From Chloroflexota bacterium (GTDB lineage Bacteria; Chloroflexota; Dehalococcoidia; UBA2247; RBG-13-53-26), in contig JAPLHP010000035.1 in assembly GCA_026389585.1 (NCBI GenBank), positions 1 to 38,541 on the forward strand: a stretch of 38,541 bases of DNA, in the 5' to 3' direction. The notes under the pieces are model-generated. The model was not told the origin of the DNA and did not search any database. It worked only from the letters and a program-made list of their open reading frames with translations. Positions within the stretch are counted from its first letter, which is position 1. Each line of letters starts with the position of its first letter. Shown here piece by piece: positions 1-7,363 of this stretch. A program made the translations under genes and the position numbers.

Positions 1-560
1 TGATGAACATGCGGTGTCCTATCGTTAGCCATCACACATAGTACCGGATTACACCTAGTGATGTCAATACATCGAGGCATGACGAAAAGCCGATCTTTAG
101 GCACTACATTTCGACCCCGCTCCGGGGAATTTGTGCTCAAAGCCCCGGCCTCCCAAGCGTGAAGCAAAAACCAAACTGTAGAACTTCGGTTAGGCATATT
201 GCTATTAGAATATAACAAGAGACCTAAACAAGCCCTAAACATAGAGGCTTATTCCCTAAACATCTCCTAGACGTTCGCCTGCCGTACCAGAAGTGTTTTT
301 GCTCTCCGGCTGGATGCAGCGGAGTACACAAACCGCCCTATTGTTGGGGTTATCATGGCCTATTTGCCTTTTGCGTCCAAGGTGAATATGGCATAACATA
401 GGTTTGCACAGGCGTCTCGCGCACGAGTGATCGACGAGGCAAGAACGAGTAGTCAAGATGTCCCAAGTCCTTTACTGGATCGTGTTTGTGTCATTGCTTC
501 TTGGTGTATGGTAGAAAGCAGGCAAGAATCGTTGGAACAACTGGAGGCGAGACTAGAACA
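1..560. other. Gene-free left end with short phased direct repeats
   Basis: I see no convincing coding region here; the open frame on the minus strand at 256-456 has no family resemblance and no good ribosome site. A small GC hairpin lies at 115-127 (CCCCG/CGGGG, 3-nt loop). The octamer CCTAAACA occurs at 223-230, 234-241 and 255-262, with starts 11 and 21 bp apart, close to one and two DNA helical turns, and a TATAAC box sits at 211-216. This may be a control region for the radical SAM gene at 561 or for a gene left of the window. Confidence 0.4.
223..262. promoter_or_regulatory. Three helically phased CCTAAACA direct repeats
   Basis: Three copies of CCTAAACA start at 223, 234 and 255, just downstream of a TATAAC box at 211-216. 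Direct repeats about 11 bp apart are the usual geometry of OmpR/PhoB-type response-regulator boxes. The protein that binds is unknown and the assignment is inference from spacing only. Confidence 0.3.
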
Positions 561-2129
561 ATGAGAGTCCTCTTAATCGCTGCCCCATATCCGCTGGATG
601 AATTCCCCACTCCGCCTCTTTCTTTGTGCTATCTCGCCGCTAACCTCATAGCCAATGGTTTCGAAGTCGAAGTTCTGGACCTGTTGACATCAAAGCCTTC
701 CCCAGCCAAGATACGGCGCAAGCTCGAACAGTACCGGCCACAGGCGGTGGGAATCACCTGCGTTACGCTCAACTTTCTGCCAGCAGCCAGGATTTTGAAG
801 ATGTGCAAGGAATTCGACCCCAGTATAACTACTATGATCGGCGGGCCGCACGTGAGTTTCGCCGTGGAGGATACCTTCAAGCGCGCCCCCTGGATAGACG
901 TGATCGCTATAGGAGAGGGCGACATCACTATAGTTGAGGTGGCATCGGCCTTGAGCAAAGGTGGGGATGTAGGGAAAGTACCTGGCCTGTATGTGAAACG
1001 AGATGGCAAGGTTGTCAAGACTGCTCCTCGCCCACTTATTGAGAACCTGGATGAGCTGCCATTACCTGCTCGCCACCTTCTGCCTCTCTCTCGTTATAAG
1101 GCACTGGGTGCAGTCTGCTCCGTCATCAGCAGTCGCGGCTGTCCCTATGGCTGTATTTTTTGCACCACTCCCCGGATGTTTGGCCGAAAAGTGCGCTTCC
1201 GCCAGCCTCTTCTGGTGGTCGATGAAATCGAGGTGATATACCGGAAATACGGCTTCAGCCAGATAAACGTGGTGGACGATAGTTTTACTCTCAATCATCC
1301 TCATGCCACAGAGTTGTGCCGCGAGCTGATCCGCCGCAACCTGCACATCAAATGGAGCATTTTCTCCCGCGTGGACACCCTGACGCCCGAGCTTCTGGAT
1401 CTCATGCGTGAGGCTGGCTGCACCTACATGTTGTTTGGCGTGGAGTCCGGCAACCAGGAGGTCCTCAACACCATCAAAAAGGGGATTACTCCGGAGAAGG
1501 TCAGAAACGGTGTGAAGCTGGCCACGGCAGCCGGCATCGGCAGCTTTGCCTCTTTCATCCTGGGTCTGCCTGGAGAGACCCCTGAGAGAGCTCGCGAAAC
1601 GCTGGATCTGGCAATGGAGCTGTCGGACCGCTGGGGCATGCAGTACGGATTTCACTATCTTTCGCCGTTCCCCGGGACGGAGCTTTTCGAGCAAGCCGAG
1701 GAGTTGGGACTTCGCATTTTGACCAAGAACTGGAACCGTTACAATGCCAACGAACCGATCACAGAGGCTTCAAAAGGTGGACTTGCTGGCATAGGAGAGG
1801 TGATAGCTCGCTACGACAAGGGCATTGCCATGGCCTGGAAGACCATCCGCAAAGACGCTGCGGCAGGAGACGCAGACAGTATTGACCGTCTGCGGAAGAA
1901 GCAGATCCTCGATTTCGTCTGGAGGCTCCTGCAGGAAGATGTCATTGAGAAGCTTGGCCAAGTAAGAGGCACGACACCGCAAGAAGCCGAAACCAGGCTG
2001 ATCGAAACGGTAGCCCAGAAGTTGAATACCCCGCTTGAGGTGGTCAGTCAGGAGATCAGCAGGCTATCGCAGAACAGGTGGCTGCAGCCTGAGCCTTCAT
2101 CCAACGGCTTCATTTGGCAATGGGCCTGA
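561..2129 (+). CDS. B12-binding-domain radical SAM protein
   Basis: A cytoplasmic radical SAM enzyme of the cobalamin-binding (class B methylase/BchE-like) superfamily, about 522 residues. The N-terminal ~150 residues form a Rossmann-like B12-binding domain with the typical GGPHVSF segment. The radical SAM core follows with the cluster motif C-P-Y-G-C-I-F-C (CxxxCxxC) near residue 190, then the GVESGNQEVL and GLPGET stretches usual in the barrel. The C-terminal ~100 residues are helical and resemble nothing I know. I chose the ATG at 561 because GGAGG lies at 543-547 and the protein then begins directly with the B12 domain (MRVLLIAAPYPLDEFPTPPL); a TTG/GTG-type start upstream would add an unrelated tail. 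It stands alone, with repeats downstream. Such proteins methylate or rearrange unreactive carbons in lipid, cofactor or natural-product synthesis; the substrate cannot be read from the sequence. Confidence 0.88.
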   Translation: MRVLLIAAPYPLDEFPTPPLSLCYLAANLIANGFEVEVLDLLTSKPSPAKIRRKLEQYRPQAVGITCVTLNFLPAARILKMCKEFDPSITTMIGGPHVSFAVEDTFKRAPWIDVIAIGEGDITIVEVASALSKGGDVGKVPGLYVKRDGKVVKTAPRPLIENLDELPLPARHLLPLSRYKALGAVCSVISSRGCPYGCIFCTTPRMFGRKVRFRQPLLVVDEIEVIYRKYGFSQINVVDDSFTLNHPHATELCRELIRRNLHIKWSIFSRVDTLTPELLDLMREAGCTYMLFGVESGNQEVLNTIKKGITPEKVRNGVKLATAAGIGSFASFILGLPGETPERARETLDLAMELSDRWGMQYGFHYLSPFPGTELFEQAEELGLRILTKNWNRYNANEPITEASKGGLAGIGEVIARYDKGIAMAWKTIRKDAAAGDADSIDRLRKKQILDFVWRLLQEDVIEKLGQVRGTTPQEAETRLIETVAQKLNTPLEVVSQEISRLSQNRWLQPEPSSNGFIWQWA

Positions 2130-2503
2130 ACCCTCCACAGCAGTCCGTTGGGTGGATTTCCCTTTAGCCCAACCATGCTGTTCTTTCCCTAAAGAGGCGA
2201 TGGCTCTCGCAACGAGTGTGTGCGGGCAATTATGGTAACATATTGCCCACCGTGTCACATGGTGGCTGTCGTCCTTCTGCGGAAGGATGACCCGACGCGC
2301 ATAAAAGTCAGGGTGATATATTGCCCGCTGTGTCATTCTCAGCGCAGCGAAGAATCTCAATTGTTACGCTTACTTGTGCAACCAGGCACTAGCCTGCGGG
2401 AGCGATTTGTATCAGAGATATCGAGCAAGTATAATCATACCCTGAGTTGATGCTGAGGTAATGCTTCATTAGGACATTATCTTATAAATCAAATGGAGGC
2501 TTG
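2130..2503. repeat. Gene-free gap carrying dispersed repeat modules
   Basis: No gene is seen. An 18-bp direct repeat (ATATTGCCC-N3-GTGTCA) occurs at 2240-2257 and 2318-2335. Between the copies lies the hairpin module CCTTC-TGCG-GAAGG (2271-2288). From 2330 to 2421 a 90-bp module begins with TGTCATTCTCAGCGCAGCGA; it returns in diverged form at 15247-15334. The hairpin recurs at 10343, 14252, 15141 and 15211. These look like non-coding dispersed elements of the REP/MITE kind. Confidence 0.7.
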
Positions 2504-3112
2504 ATGGAAACCGACGAACCCGATCACCAAGGAGAATCAGGCAATACAGAGGAACGCAACCCCTTGAAGAATGCTTCCAACAAGAAAAAGAGACTCGAAC
2601 TGGATATCAGGGAGATGGAGATAGACGACATCCCCGAGGTTTTCCATTTGGGTGAACAAATCTTCACGGTGGAGATGGTGCCTACCCTCTACCGTACGTG
2701 GGATGAGTATGAGGTGACTTCATTATTTAACTCCGATCCCGAATACTGCCTGGTGGCAGAACTCGATGATAGAATAGTGGGCTTTGCCTTAGGTACAACG
2801 GTAACCAAAACAAAGTCGCCGTGGAAGTACGGGTACCTCGTCTGGCTGGGGGTATTGCCCGAGTGGCACCGTGAGGGCATCGGCAGCAGGCTATTTGACA
2901 AACTGGCTGAAGAGATGAGCAAGGACGGAGCACGCATATTCCTGGTGGACACGGAGGCAAACAATCTGCCGGCCCTTCAATTCTTCAGGAAGAAGGGATT
3001 CAGCAATCCTGAGGAGCGGATATTTCTGACCCTGAACCTTAAGACACATCAACAGTTGCGGAGAAAAACGCGAAGTACCGGACGGAAGGCACAGGATGGA
3101 AACCACTCCTAA
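2504..3112 (+). CDS. GNAT-family N-acetyltransferase
   Basis: A ~202-residue acetyl-CoA-dependent acyltransferase with a charged ~30-residue N-terminal extension and then a single GNAT domain. The acetyl-CoA pyrophosphate loop is visible as R-E-G-I-G-S-R-L after the beta-4 strand (YLVWLGVLPEWH), and the end shows the usual NLPALQFFRKKGF helix-strand pattern of RimI-type enzymes. The ATG at 2504 has GGAGG at 2495-2499, rather close, so an internal start is possible. Its last 17 bases overlap the M20 hydrolase that follows, so the two are translationally coupled and may act on the same acylated amino compound, one adding and the other removing an acyl group. The substrate is unknown. Confidence 0.85.
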   Translation: METDEPDHQGESGNTEERNPLKNASNKKKRLELDIREMEIDDIPEVFHLGEQIFTVEMVPTLYRTWDEYEVTSLFNSDPEYCLVAELDDRIVGFALGTTVTKTKSPWKYGYLVWLGVLPEWHREGIGSRLFDKLAEEMSKDGARIFLVDTEANNLPALQFFRKKGFSNPEERIFLTLNLKTHQQLRRKTRSTGRKAQDGNHS

Positions 3113-4211
3113 AGCTTCGGCAGATGTACAGCCCAAGAGGCTGAGAAACCTGCTCAAGGATCTCATAGATATATATAGTCCCTCTGGAAAGGAAGAGGAG
3201 ATACTCGAATATACAGAGGATTACTTGAAGAAACATGGTTTGACCGTAGCAAGGCAAGAAGTCGATGAAAACCGTTTCAACCTGGTGGTACTGCCCGAGA
3301 AGCTGGATGAAGTAGACCTCTGCTTCGTGGGGCATCTGGATACAGTCGTCGCCTTCGACCTGGAGGACTACGGCTTCTACGAGGAAGAAGACACGGTCTT
3401 CGGACTGGGCGTCTCAGACATGAAAGCCGGTTGTGCCGCCATGATAGAAGCATTCACTGTACTGGCCGAGAGAGGGAAGAATCTCTCATCCGTAGGCCTT
3501 GCCCTGGTCGTAGGTGAAGAGCAGGAAAGCGATGGTGCTAAAACCCTCACCAGAGAACACAGCTTCCCCTGGGCAGTCGTTGGTGAGCCCACCAACATGA
3601 TTCCCTGCCTCGGCCACTACGGCTATCTGGAAGTCCGCTTACGCACCAGGGGTAAGAGAGCTCATTCTTCCATGCCCGAGCTGGGCCAGAACGCTATCGA
3701 GACCATGCTGAAGCTTCTTTTGAAACTGACTGAGTATGCCGACCCCGCACCGCAGGGGCTGGTCTATAACATCCGGCAACTTACAGGATTTCCCGGTGGA
3801 TTTGTAGTACCCGATAGCTGTGAGGCCTGGCTGGACCTTCACTTGCCACCTGACTCCCGAATGGACCTGCTCAAGGCGGAGCTGGAACAGTTGGTAGAAG
3901 AGGCCAGTGAGAACATACCCGGCATGGATGCCTACATCAGGTTCGAGAATGCACACTCAGGCTACCTCATCTCTCAGAAAAGGCCTCTGGTGAAGAAGTT
4001 GAAAGAAGCCTACAAGAAGATGTCCCTCACCTGGGATCCTCAGATATTCAGAAGCCATTCGGATGGTAACGTGCTCTGGGCCGCGGGCACAGACCCCATT
4101 ATTCTGGGACCCGGTCAACTGGAGACGGCACATACGCCTGAGGAATCGGTAGACTTCTCTCAGGTGGTAAAGGCAGCCCAACTCTATCTGAGCTTTGCCC
4201 TTTCCCTGTAA
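3096..4211 (+). CDS. M20-family metallohydrolase (ArgE/DapE/LysK-like)
   Basis: A 371-residue zinc-dependent amidohydrolase of peptidase family M20. Visible ligand and catalytic motifs are G-H-L-D-T-V (metal His and catalytic Asp), G-V-S-D-M-K-A-G (bridging Asp), G-E-E-Q-E-S (catalytic base and metal Glu), G-E-P-T-N, and a late H in ETAHTPEE. The insert between them has the dimerisation-domain pattern beginning GKRAHSS. Family members remove an N-acyl group from ornithine, diaminopimelate or carrier-bound lysine, or cleave dipeptides; I cannot choose among these. The ATG at 3096 follows GGAAGG at 3084-3089 and lies inside the end of the acetyltransferase gene, so the pair forms an operon. Confidence 0.9.
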   Translation: METTPKASADVQPKRLRNLLKDLIDIYSPSGKEEEILEYTEDYLKKHGLTVARQEVDENRFNLVVLPEKLDEVDLCFVGHLDTVVAFDLEDYGFYEEEDTVFGLGVSDMKAGCAAMIEAFTVLAERGKNLSSVGLALVVGEEQESDGAKTLTREHSFPWAVVGEPTNMIPCLGHYGYLEVRLRTRGKRAHSSMPELGQNAIETMLKLLLKLTEYADPAPQGLVYNIRQLTGFPGGFVVPDSCEAWLDLHLPPDSRMDLLKAELEQLVEEASENIPGMDAYIRFENAHSGYLISQKRPLVKKLKEAYKKMSLTWDPQIFRSHSDGNVLWAAGTDPIILGPGQLETAHTPEESVDFSQVVKAAQLYLSFALSL

Positions 4212-4384
4212 CCCCTTCCTGATCCATGCTTTCACATTAACCTGATCTATGAACGCAAATAGCCGCGCTTAGTGCAGGTGGAGCAACCAGACTTCGCTAA
4301 GGCCAAAACCTTTGAAACAGCCCCTCAAGAGAGGCGCAAATGCACTATTGCGTTTTAGCCACAGGTTTGATTCTCATGTTATTA

Positions 4385-4413
4385 TTGACTGTGATGATAA
4401 GCCTTGTTTTTAT
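4385..4413 (+). promoter_or_regulatory. Possible sigma70 promoter for the thiF-type gene
   Basis: TTGACT (4385-4390) and TTTTAT (4408-4413) are separated by 17 bp, about 50 bp before the start codon at 4464. The -35 box is good (5/6) and the -10 box is weak (4/6). The 252-bp gap after the M20 gene supports a new transcription unit here. Confidence 0.35.
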
Positions 4414-4463
4414 CCGTAGATTCCATTAGAAGACCACACCATAGCAGAGAAGGCAGCGTATAT

Positions 4464-5231
4464 ATGCGTAAGAAGCCAGCACAGAGCGTGCTCACCAGGG
4501 AAGATCTCGAAAGATACGACCGGCAGATAAGATACGATGGGTTCGGCGAGGAAGGGCAAGAGAAGCTGAAGACTTCTCATGTAATCGTAGCCGGTGCCGG
4601 AGGATTGGGATGTCCAGCCTCAACTTACCTGGCCTGCGCTGGTGTAGGGCGCATCACTATCATAGATGACGGAATCGTGGATCTCTCTAATCTCAATCGG
4701 CAGATACTTCACTGGCAAGAGGATATCGGTCAGAAGAAGGTAGCCTCAGCCACAGCCAAGCTGGCCAGGCTGAACCCGTCCGTACAGATTCTTCCCAAGG
4801 CAACCAGAATCACCAGGAGAAATGCCACACGCCTGATAAAAGGGGCCAATGTGGTGATAGACGCAATGGACAATTTCGAGACCAGGGCCATATTGAACCA
4901 GGCATGTGTCTCTGAAGGAATCCCTTTCATACACGGCGGAGTGTGGGGATTGTGCGGCCAGGTTACCACTATCATCCCCGGAGAGACACCCTGCCTTGAG
5001 TGCATCTATCCCGAGAAACCGGTGGATCAGGGGGTGTTCCCCGTCTTTGGTGTCACCCCGGGTTTAATAGCCATGATTCAGGCCGTCGAGGCTATCAAGA
5101 TCATTGCCGGTTTTGGCCGCTTGCTCGCAGGGCAGATGCTCTACATCAATGAAGCAAACATGGATTTCTGCCTCCGCGAGTTGATCAAGAACCCAAACTG
5201 TCCGGTCTGCGGAGGCATGAAGGGAGGCTGA
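4464..5231 (+). CDS. ThiF/MoeB/HesA-family E1-like adenylyltransferase
   Basis: A 255-residue E1-like enzyme that adenylates the C-terminal glycine of a ubiquitin-like sulfur carrier. The family start ERYDRQIRY is followed by the ATP-binding G-x-G-G-L-G-C (residues 44-50), D-L-S-N-L-N-R-Q (73-80) and two zinc CxxC pairs (C177/C180 and C246/C249). By eye, the cysteine that forms a persulfide in ThiF (and its MoeB counterpart) is replaced near residue 186, in the stretch PVDQGVFPVFG, so direct sulfur relay by this protein is unlikely. The in-frame TTG at 4404 would add a 20-residue tail not found in the family; I prefer the ATG at 4464. The next gene encodes its probable MoaD/ThiS-like partner, 3-15 bases downstream. 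The pathway (molybdopterin, thiamine, cysteine or tungsten cofactor) is not shown by the neighbours. Confidence 0.88.
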   Translation: MRKKPAQSVLTREDLERYDRQIRYDGFGEEGQEKLKTSHVIVAGAGGLGCPASTYLACAGVGRITIIDDGIVDLSNLNRQILHWQEDIGQKKVASATAKLARLNPSVQILPKATRITRRNATRLIKGANVVIDAMDNFETRAILNQACVSEGIPFIHGGVWGLCGQVTTIIPGETPCLECIYPEKPVDQGVFPVFGVTPGLIAMIQAVEAIKIIAGFGRLLAGQMLYINEANMDFCLRELIKNPNCPVCGGMKGG

Positions 5232-5234
5232 ACA

Positions 5235-5528
5235 CTGAGAATCCGGTTGAAGTCATTCTTTCATCTGGATGTATCCAAAGCCTTCGGCAGCGACCACATA
5301 GAGCTCGCAGATGATAGGGCCACACTGAGAACCGTTTTACAGGAAGTAATGCGAAAAGGCAATGGGAAAATCGAGGTCATTGACCCTGCAACCGGGAAGA
5401 TTGATGTCGATTATTTTGTCCTGTTGAACAGGCGTGAATCCCAGACTCTTCCTCAGGGACTGGGGACAGAACTTCACGAGGGCGATGAGGTAGCTATAGG
5501 CATGATGCATTATTGGGGAGGCGGCTAG
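5235..5528 (+). CDS. MoaD/ThiS-like ubiquitin-fold sulfur carrier
   Basis: A small beta-grasp protein of about 97 residues that ends in W-G-G-G, matching the C-terminal Gly-Gly that an E1-like enzyme adenylates and that becomes a thiocarboxylate. LHEGDEVAI near the end is the typical MoaD strand. The start is unusual. TTG at 5247 has no properly spaced ribosome site and would remove part of strand 1. CTG at 5235 lies 7 bases after GGGAGG (5222-5227) and restores the usual first strand (xRIRLKSFF). I therefore annotate from 5235, with 5247 as the alternative. It is the natural partner of the E1-like protein just upstream, and may be translationally coupled to it. Confidence 0.8.
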   Translation: MRIRLKSFFHLDVSKAFGSDHIELADDRATLRTVLQEVMRKGNGKIEVIDPATGKIDVDYFVLLNRRESQTLPQGLGTELHEGDEVAIGMMHYWGGG

Positions 5529-5536
5529 CCAACGAG

Positions 5537-5567
5537 CTGCCGAGAGCCCATAATGATGGGGCGGCAG
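5537..5567 (+). terminator. Strong intergenic hairpin, terminator-like
   Basis: CTGCCG (5537-5542) pairs with CGGCAG (5562-5567), and inside it CCCAT (5547-5551) pairs with ATGGG (5556-5560) around an AATG loop. It lies between the MoaD-like and CoA-binding genes. No U-run follows, so it may be a weak terminator or an mRNA-stability element. Confidence 0.4.
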
Positions 5568-5594
5568 ATCTAAACCTCTGGAGTGCGGGGGAAA

Positions 5595-6011
5595 ATGAGC
5601 GAAACGAACCAGGAAGAGAATATCTTGAAGACCAGCCGAACCGTGGCTGTGGTAGGACTTTCGCCGAATGAAGAGCGCCCCAGCTTCAGGGTAGCATCAT
5701 ACCTGAAAGAGCAAGGATACAAGGTCATACCTGTGAACCCCAGATTTGCCCAGATACTGGAGGAGACCTCTTATCCCAACCTCACCTCGATCCCGGAGAA
5801 GGTAGATGTCGTCGATGTCTTCCGCCGGGCTGACGAGATACCCGACATAGTCGAGCAGGCGATCAGGATCGGGGCTAAAGTGGTATGGATGCAGGAAGGC
5901 GTAGTAAACGAGCTGGCGGCTGCCAGGGCCAGGGGTGCTGGCCTTATGGTGGTGATGGACAAATGCATGCTGAAAGAGCACCTGAAGATGCGAGAGAAAG
6001 AAGTCAAATAG
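5595..6011 (+). CDS. CoA-binding-domain protein (YccU-like, COG1832)
   Basis: A 138-residue stand-alone CoA-binding Rossmann domain. The nucleotide loop is VAVVGLSPNEERPS near the start, followed by the strand YKVIPVNP and, later, the conserved VVDVFRRADEIP and VVWMQEGV segments of this family. The family resembles the N-terminal part of the succinyl-CoA synthetase alpha chain; its cellular role is unsettled. The frame opens with GTG at 5583, but the ATG at 5595 gives the usual N-terminus. The rubrerythrin gene follows after 16 bases, so the two are probably cotranscribed. Confidence 0.88.
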   Translation: MSETNQEENILKTSRTVAVVGLSPNEERPSFRVASYLKEQGYKVIPVNPRFAQILEETSYPNLTSIPEKVDVVDVFRRADEIPDIVEQAIRIGAKVVWMQEGVVNELAAARARGAGLMVVMDKCMLKEHLKMREKEVK

Positions 6012-6027
6012 AACAAGGAGGCGAATG

Positions 6028-6531
6028 ATGCCCAAGACAAATGAGAATGTGCAATATGCTTTTGCTGGAGAAAGCCAGGCCAACCGCAAGTACCTCTTCT
6101 TCGCCGATAAGGCCGAAGAAGAGGGCCACAAACAGGCGGCACGACTGTTTCGTGCTGCGGCAGAGGCAGAGACAGTCCACGCCCGCAATCACCTCAGGGT
6201 AATGCAGGGCATCAAATCCACAAAGGATAACCTGGCGGTAGCCATCAGTGGTGAGAATCACGAATTCACCCAGATGTACCCCGGTTTCATCAAGGAGGCC
6301 GATGCCGAAGGCCAGACTCAGGCCAAGCGCAGTTTCGACATGGCCAACCAGGTAGAGAAGATCCACCATGGCCTGTTCCAGGCTGCTCTCGAAAACCTGA
6401 ACAAGGGCAAGGCTGTGGATGACAAACCTTTCTTCGTCTGCCAGGTCTGCGGCAACACAGTGGAAGGCTCGGCTCCAGATAAGTGCCCTGTATGCGGGGC
6501 CTCCGCAAAAATGTTCAAACGAATCGATTAA
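6028..6531 (+). CDS. rbr: Rubrerythrin
   Basis: A 167-residue non-haem di-iron peroxidase that reduces hydrogen peroxide in anaerobes. The N-terminal ferritin-like four-helix domain (about 1-130) carries ExxH di-iron ligand motifs (AEAETVHARNH and EKIHH). The C-terminal rubredoxin-like domain has C-Q-V-C-G and C-P-V-C-G for an Fe(Cys)4 centre that passes electrons in. Two ATG codons are in tandem; the second, at 6028, lies 6 bases from GGAGG (6017-6021) and is preferred to 6025. The length is slightly short but usual for single-rubredoxin rubrerythrins. The last codons (R-I-D-stop) belong to a 38-bp tandem repeat that continues into the spacer. Confidence 0.95.
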   Translation: MPKTNENVQYAFAGESQANRKYLFFADKAEEEGHKQAARLFRAAAEAETVHARNHLRVMQGIKSTKDNLAVAISGENHEFTQMYPGFIKEADAEGQTQAKRSFDMANQVEKIHHGLFQAALENLNKGKAVDDKPFFVCQVCGNTVEGSAPDKCPVCGASAKMFKRID

Positions 6532-6608
6532 ACCCAATTCCGTGTGGGGATGTCAGACAAATCGATTAAGCCCAACTCCGTGTGGGGATGTCAAGCGGAT
6601 CGATTAGA
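6523..6608 (+). repeat. 38-bp tandem direct repeat across the rubrerythrin stop codon
   Basis: Units start at 6523, 6561 and 6599 with an exact 38-bp period. Each begins ATCGATTA, and the first two continue through CCGTGTGGGGATGTCA. Unit 1 covers the last codons and stop of the rubrerythrin gene; the third copy is only its first bases. Each contains the palindrome ATCGAT. It appears to be a local duplication of the gene's 3' end. Confidence 0.85.
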
Positions 6609-6617
6609 TTCGTTTCC

Positions 6618-6629
6618 GCCTAATTAGGC
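6618..6629 (+). other. Perfect 12-bp palindrome before the flavoprotein gene
   Basis: GCCTAATTAGGC is followed by a T-rich stretch (6637-6657). ATTCGTTTCC occurs on both sides of it. It may be an operator or a weak terminator for the rubrerythrin transcript. Confidence 0.35.
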
Positions 6630-6672
6630 ACATTCGTTTCCTTTATTTTATTTTCCTTAAAAGAGGTTATGC

Positions 6673-7251
6673 TTGAGAGTTCTGGGGATCATGGGAAGTC
6701 CGAGGGTAGGAGGCAATACCGACCTTCTCCTGGACGAGGCGATGAAGGGAGCCCGGAGCCAGGGAGCGGAGATGGAGAAGATTATCGTGGATAAGCTCCA
6801 GATAGCTCCCTGCCGTGAATACCATGGCTGCCTGAAGGATGGGAACTGTATTATCAGAGACGACATGGATGCTGTTTATCCCAAGCTGCTCGAAGCCGAC
6901 GGCCTCATAGTTGCCTCGCCCATGTTCTTCTACGGGATTACCAGCCAGCTCAAGGCCCTTATCGATCGATGCCAGGCTCTATGGGCAAGGAAATACGTTC
7001 TCAAGCAGAGTTGCCCAAACCCAAATAGAAAGGGGGCCTTCATTGCTGTCGGGGCCACCAAAGGAGAGAACCTTTTCGACGGGTCAATATTGACGATCAG
7101 ATACTTTTTCAAAACTATTAGCGTCCAGTACACAGAAGACCTCCTGGTCAGGGGCGTCGACAAAAACGGAGAGATTAAGAAGCACCCGACCGCGCTAAAG
7201 GACGCTTTTGAGCTGGGTAAAAGATTAGCCCAAAAGGCAGATAAGGTGTAG
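6673..7251 (+). CDS. NADPH-dependent FMN reductase / iron-sulfur flavoprotein-like
   Basis: A 192-residue flavodoxin-fold protein of the WrbA/ISF group. GSPRVGGNTDLLLDEA is the FMN phosphate loop, and SPMFFYGITSQLKALIDR is the second FMN-binding stretch typical of iron-sulfur flavoproteins. True ISF proteins have a compact cluster motif C-x2-C-x2-C-x4/5-C; here I see C-x5-C-x5-C (PCREYHGCLKDGNC), so by eye the second cysteine has become Tyr. A [4Fe-4S] cluster is therefore doubtful or would need another ligand. The start is TTG at 6673, 6 bases after AGAGGT; the nearby ATG is out of frame. It sits among rubrerythrin-type genes, which suggests a role in O2/peroxide detoxification or as an electron shuttle. 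Confidence 0.85.
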   Translation: MRVLGIMGSPRVGGNTDLLLDEAMKGARSQGAEMEKIIVDKLQIAPCREYHGCLKDGNCIIRDDMDAVYPKLLEADGLIVASPMFFYGITSQLKALIDRCQALWARKYVLKQSCPNPNRKGAFIAVGATKGENLFDGSILTIRYFFKTISVQYTEDLLVRGVDKNGEIKKHPTALKDAFELGKRLAQKADKV

Positions 7252-7363
7252 GATTTGACTGCAAATGCCAGCAGGCCTTGCTAAGGCTCTTAGGTCACTG
7301 CCAGTTCAACTCATCCAAAGCACAAGAATAATCGACAATACTAGAGGAGGTTAAATCCAGGAA

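Noticed and set aside
256-456. A 66-codon frame with several Cys and His
   Set aside because: No ribosome site, no homology I recognise, low-complexity composition.
1062-1694. A 210-codon open frame on the minus strand
   Set aside because: Antisense of the radical SAM core; its sequence mirrors the sense codons.
4212-4463. A molybdenum-cofactor or cobalamin riboswitch before the thiF-type gene
   Set aside because: I could not find the conserved core or pairings; only a promoter-like pair is visible.
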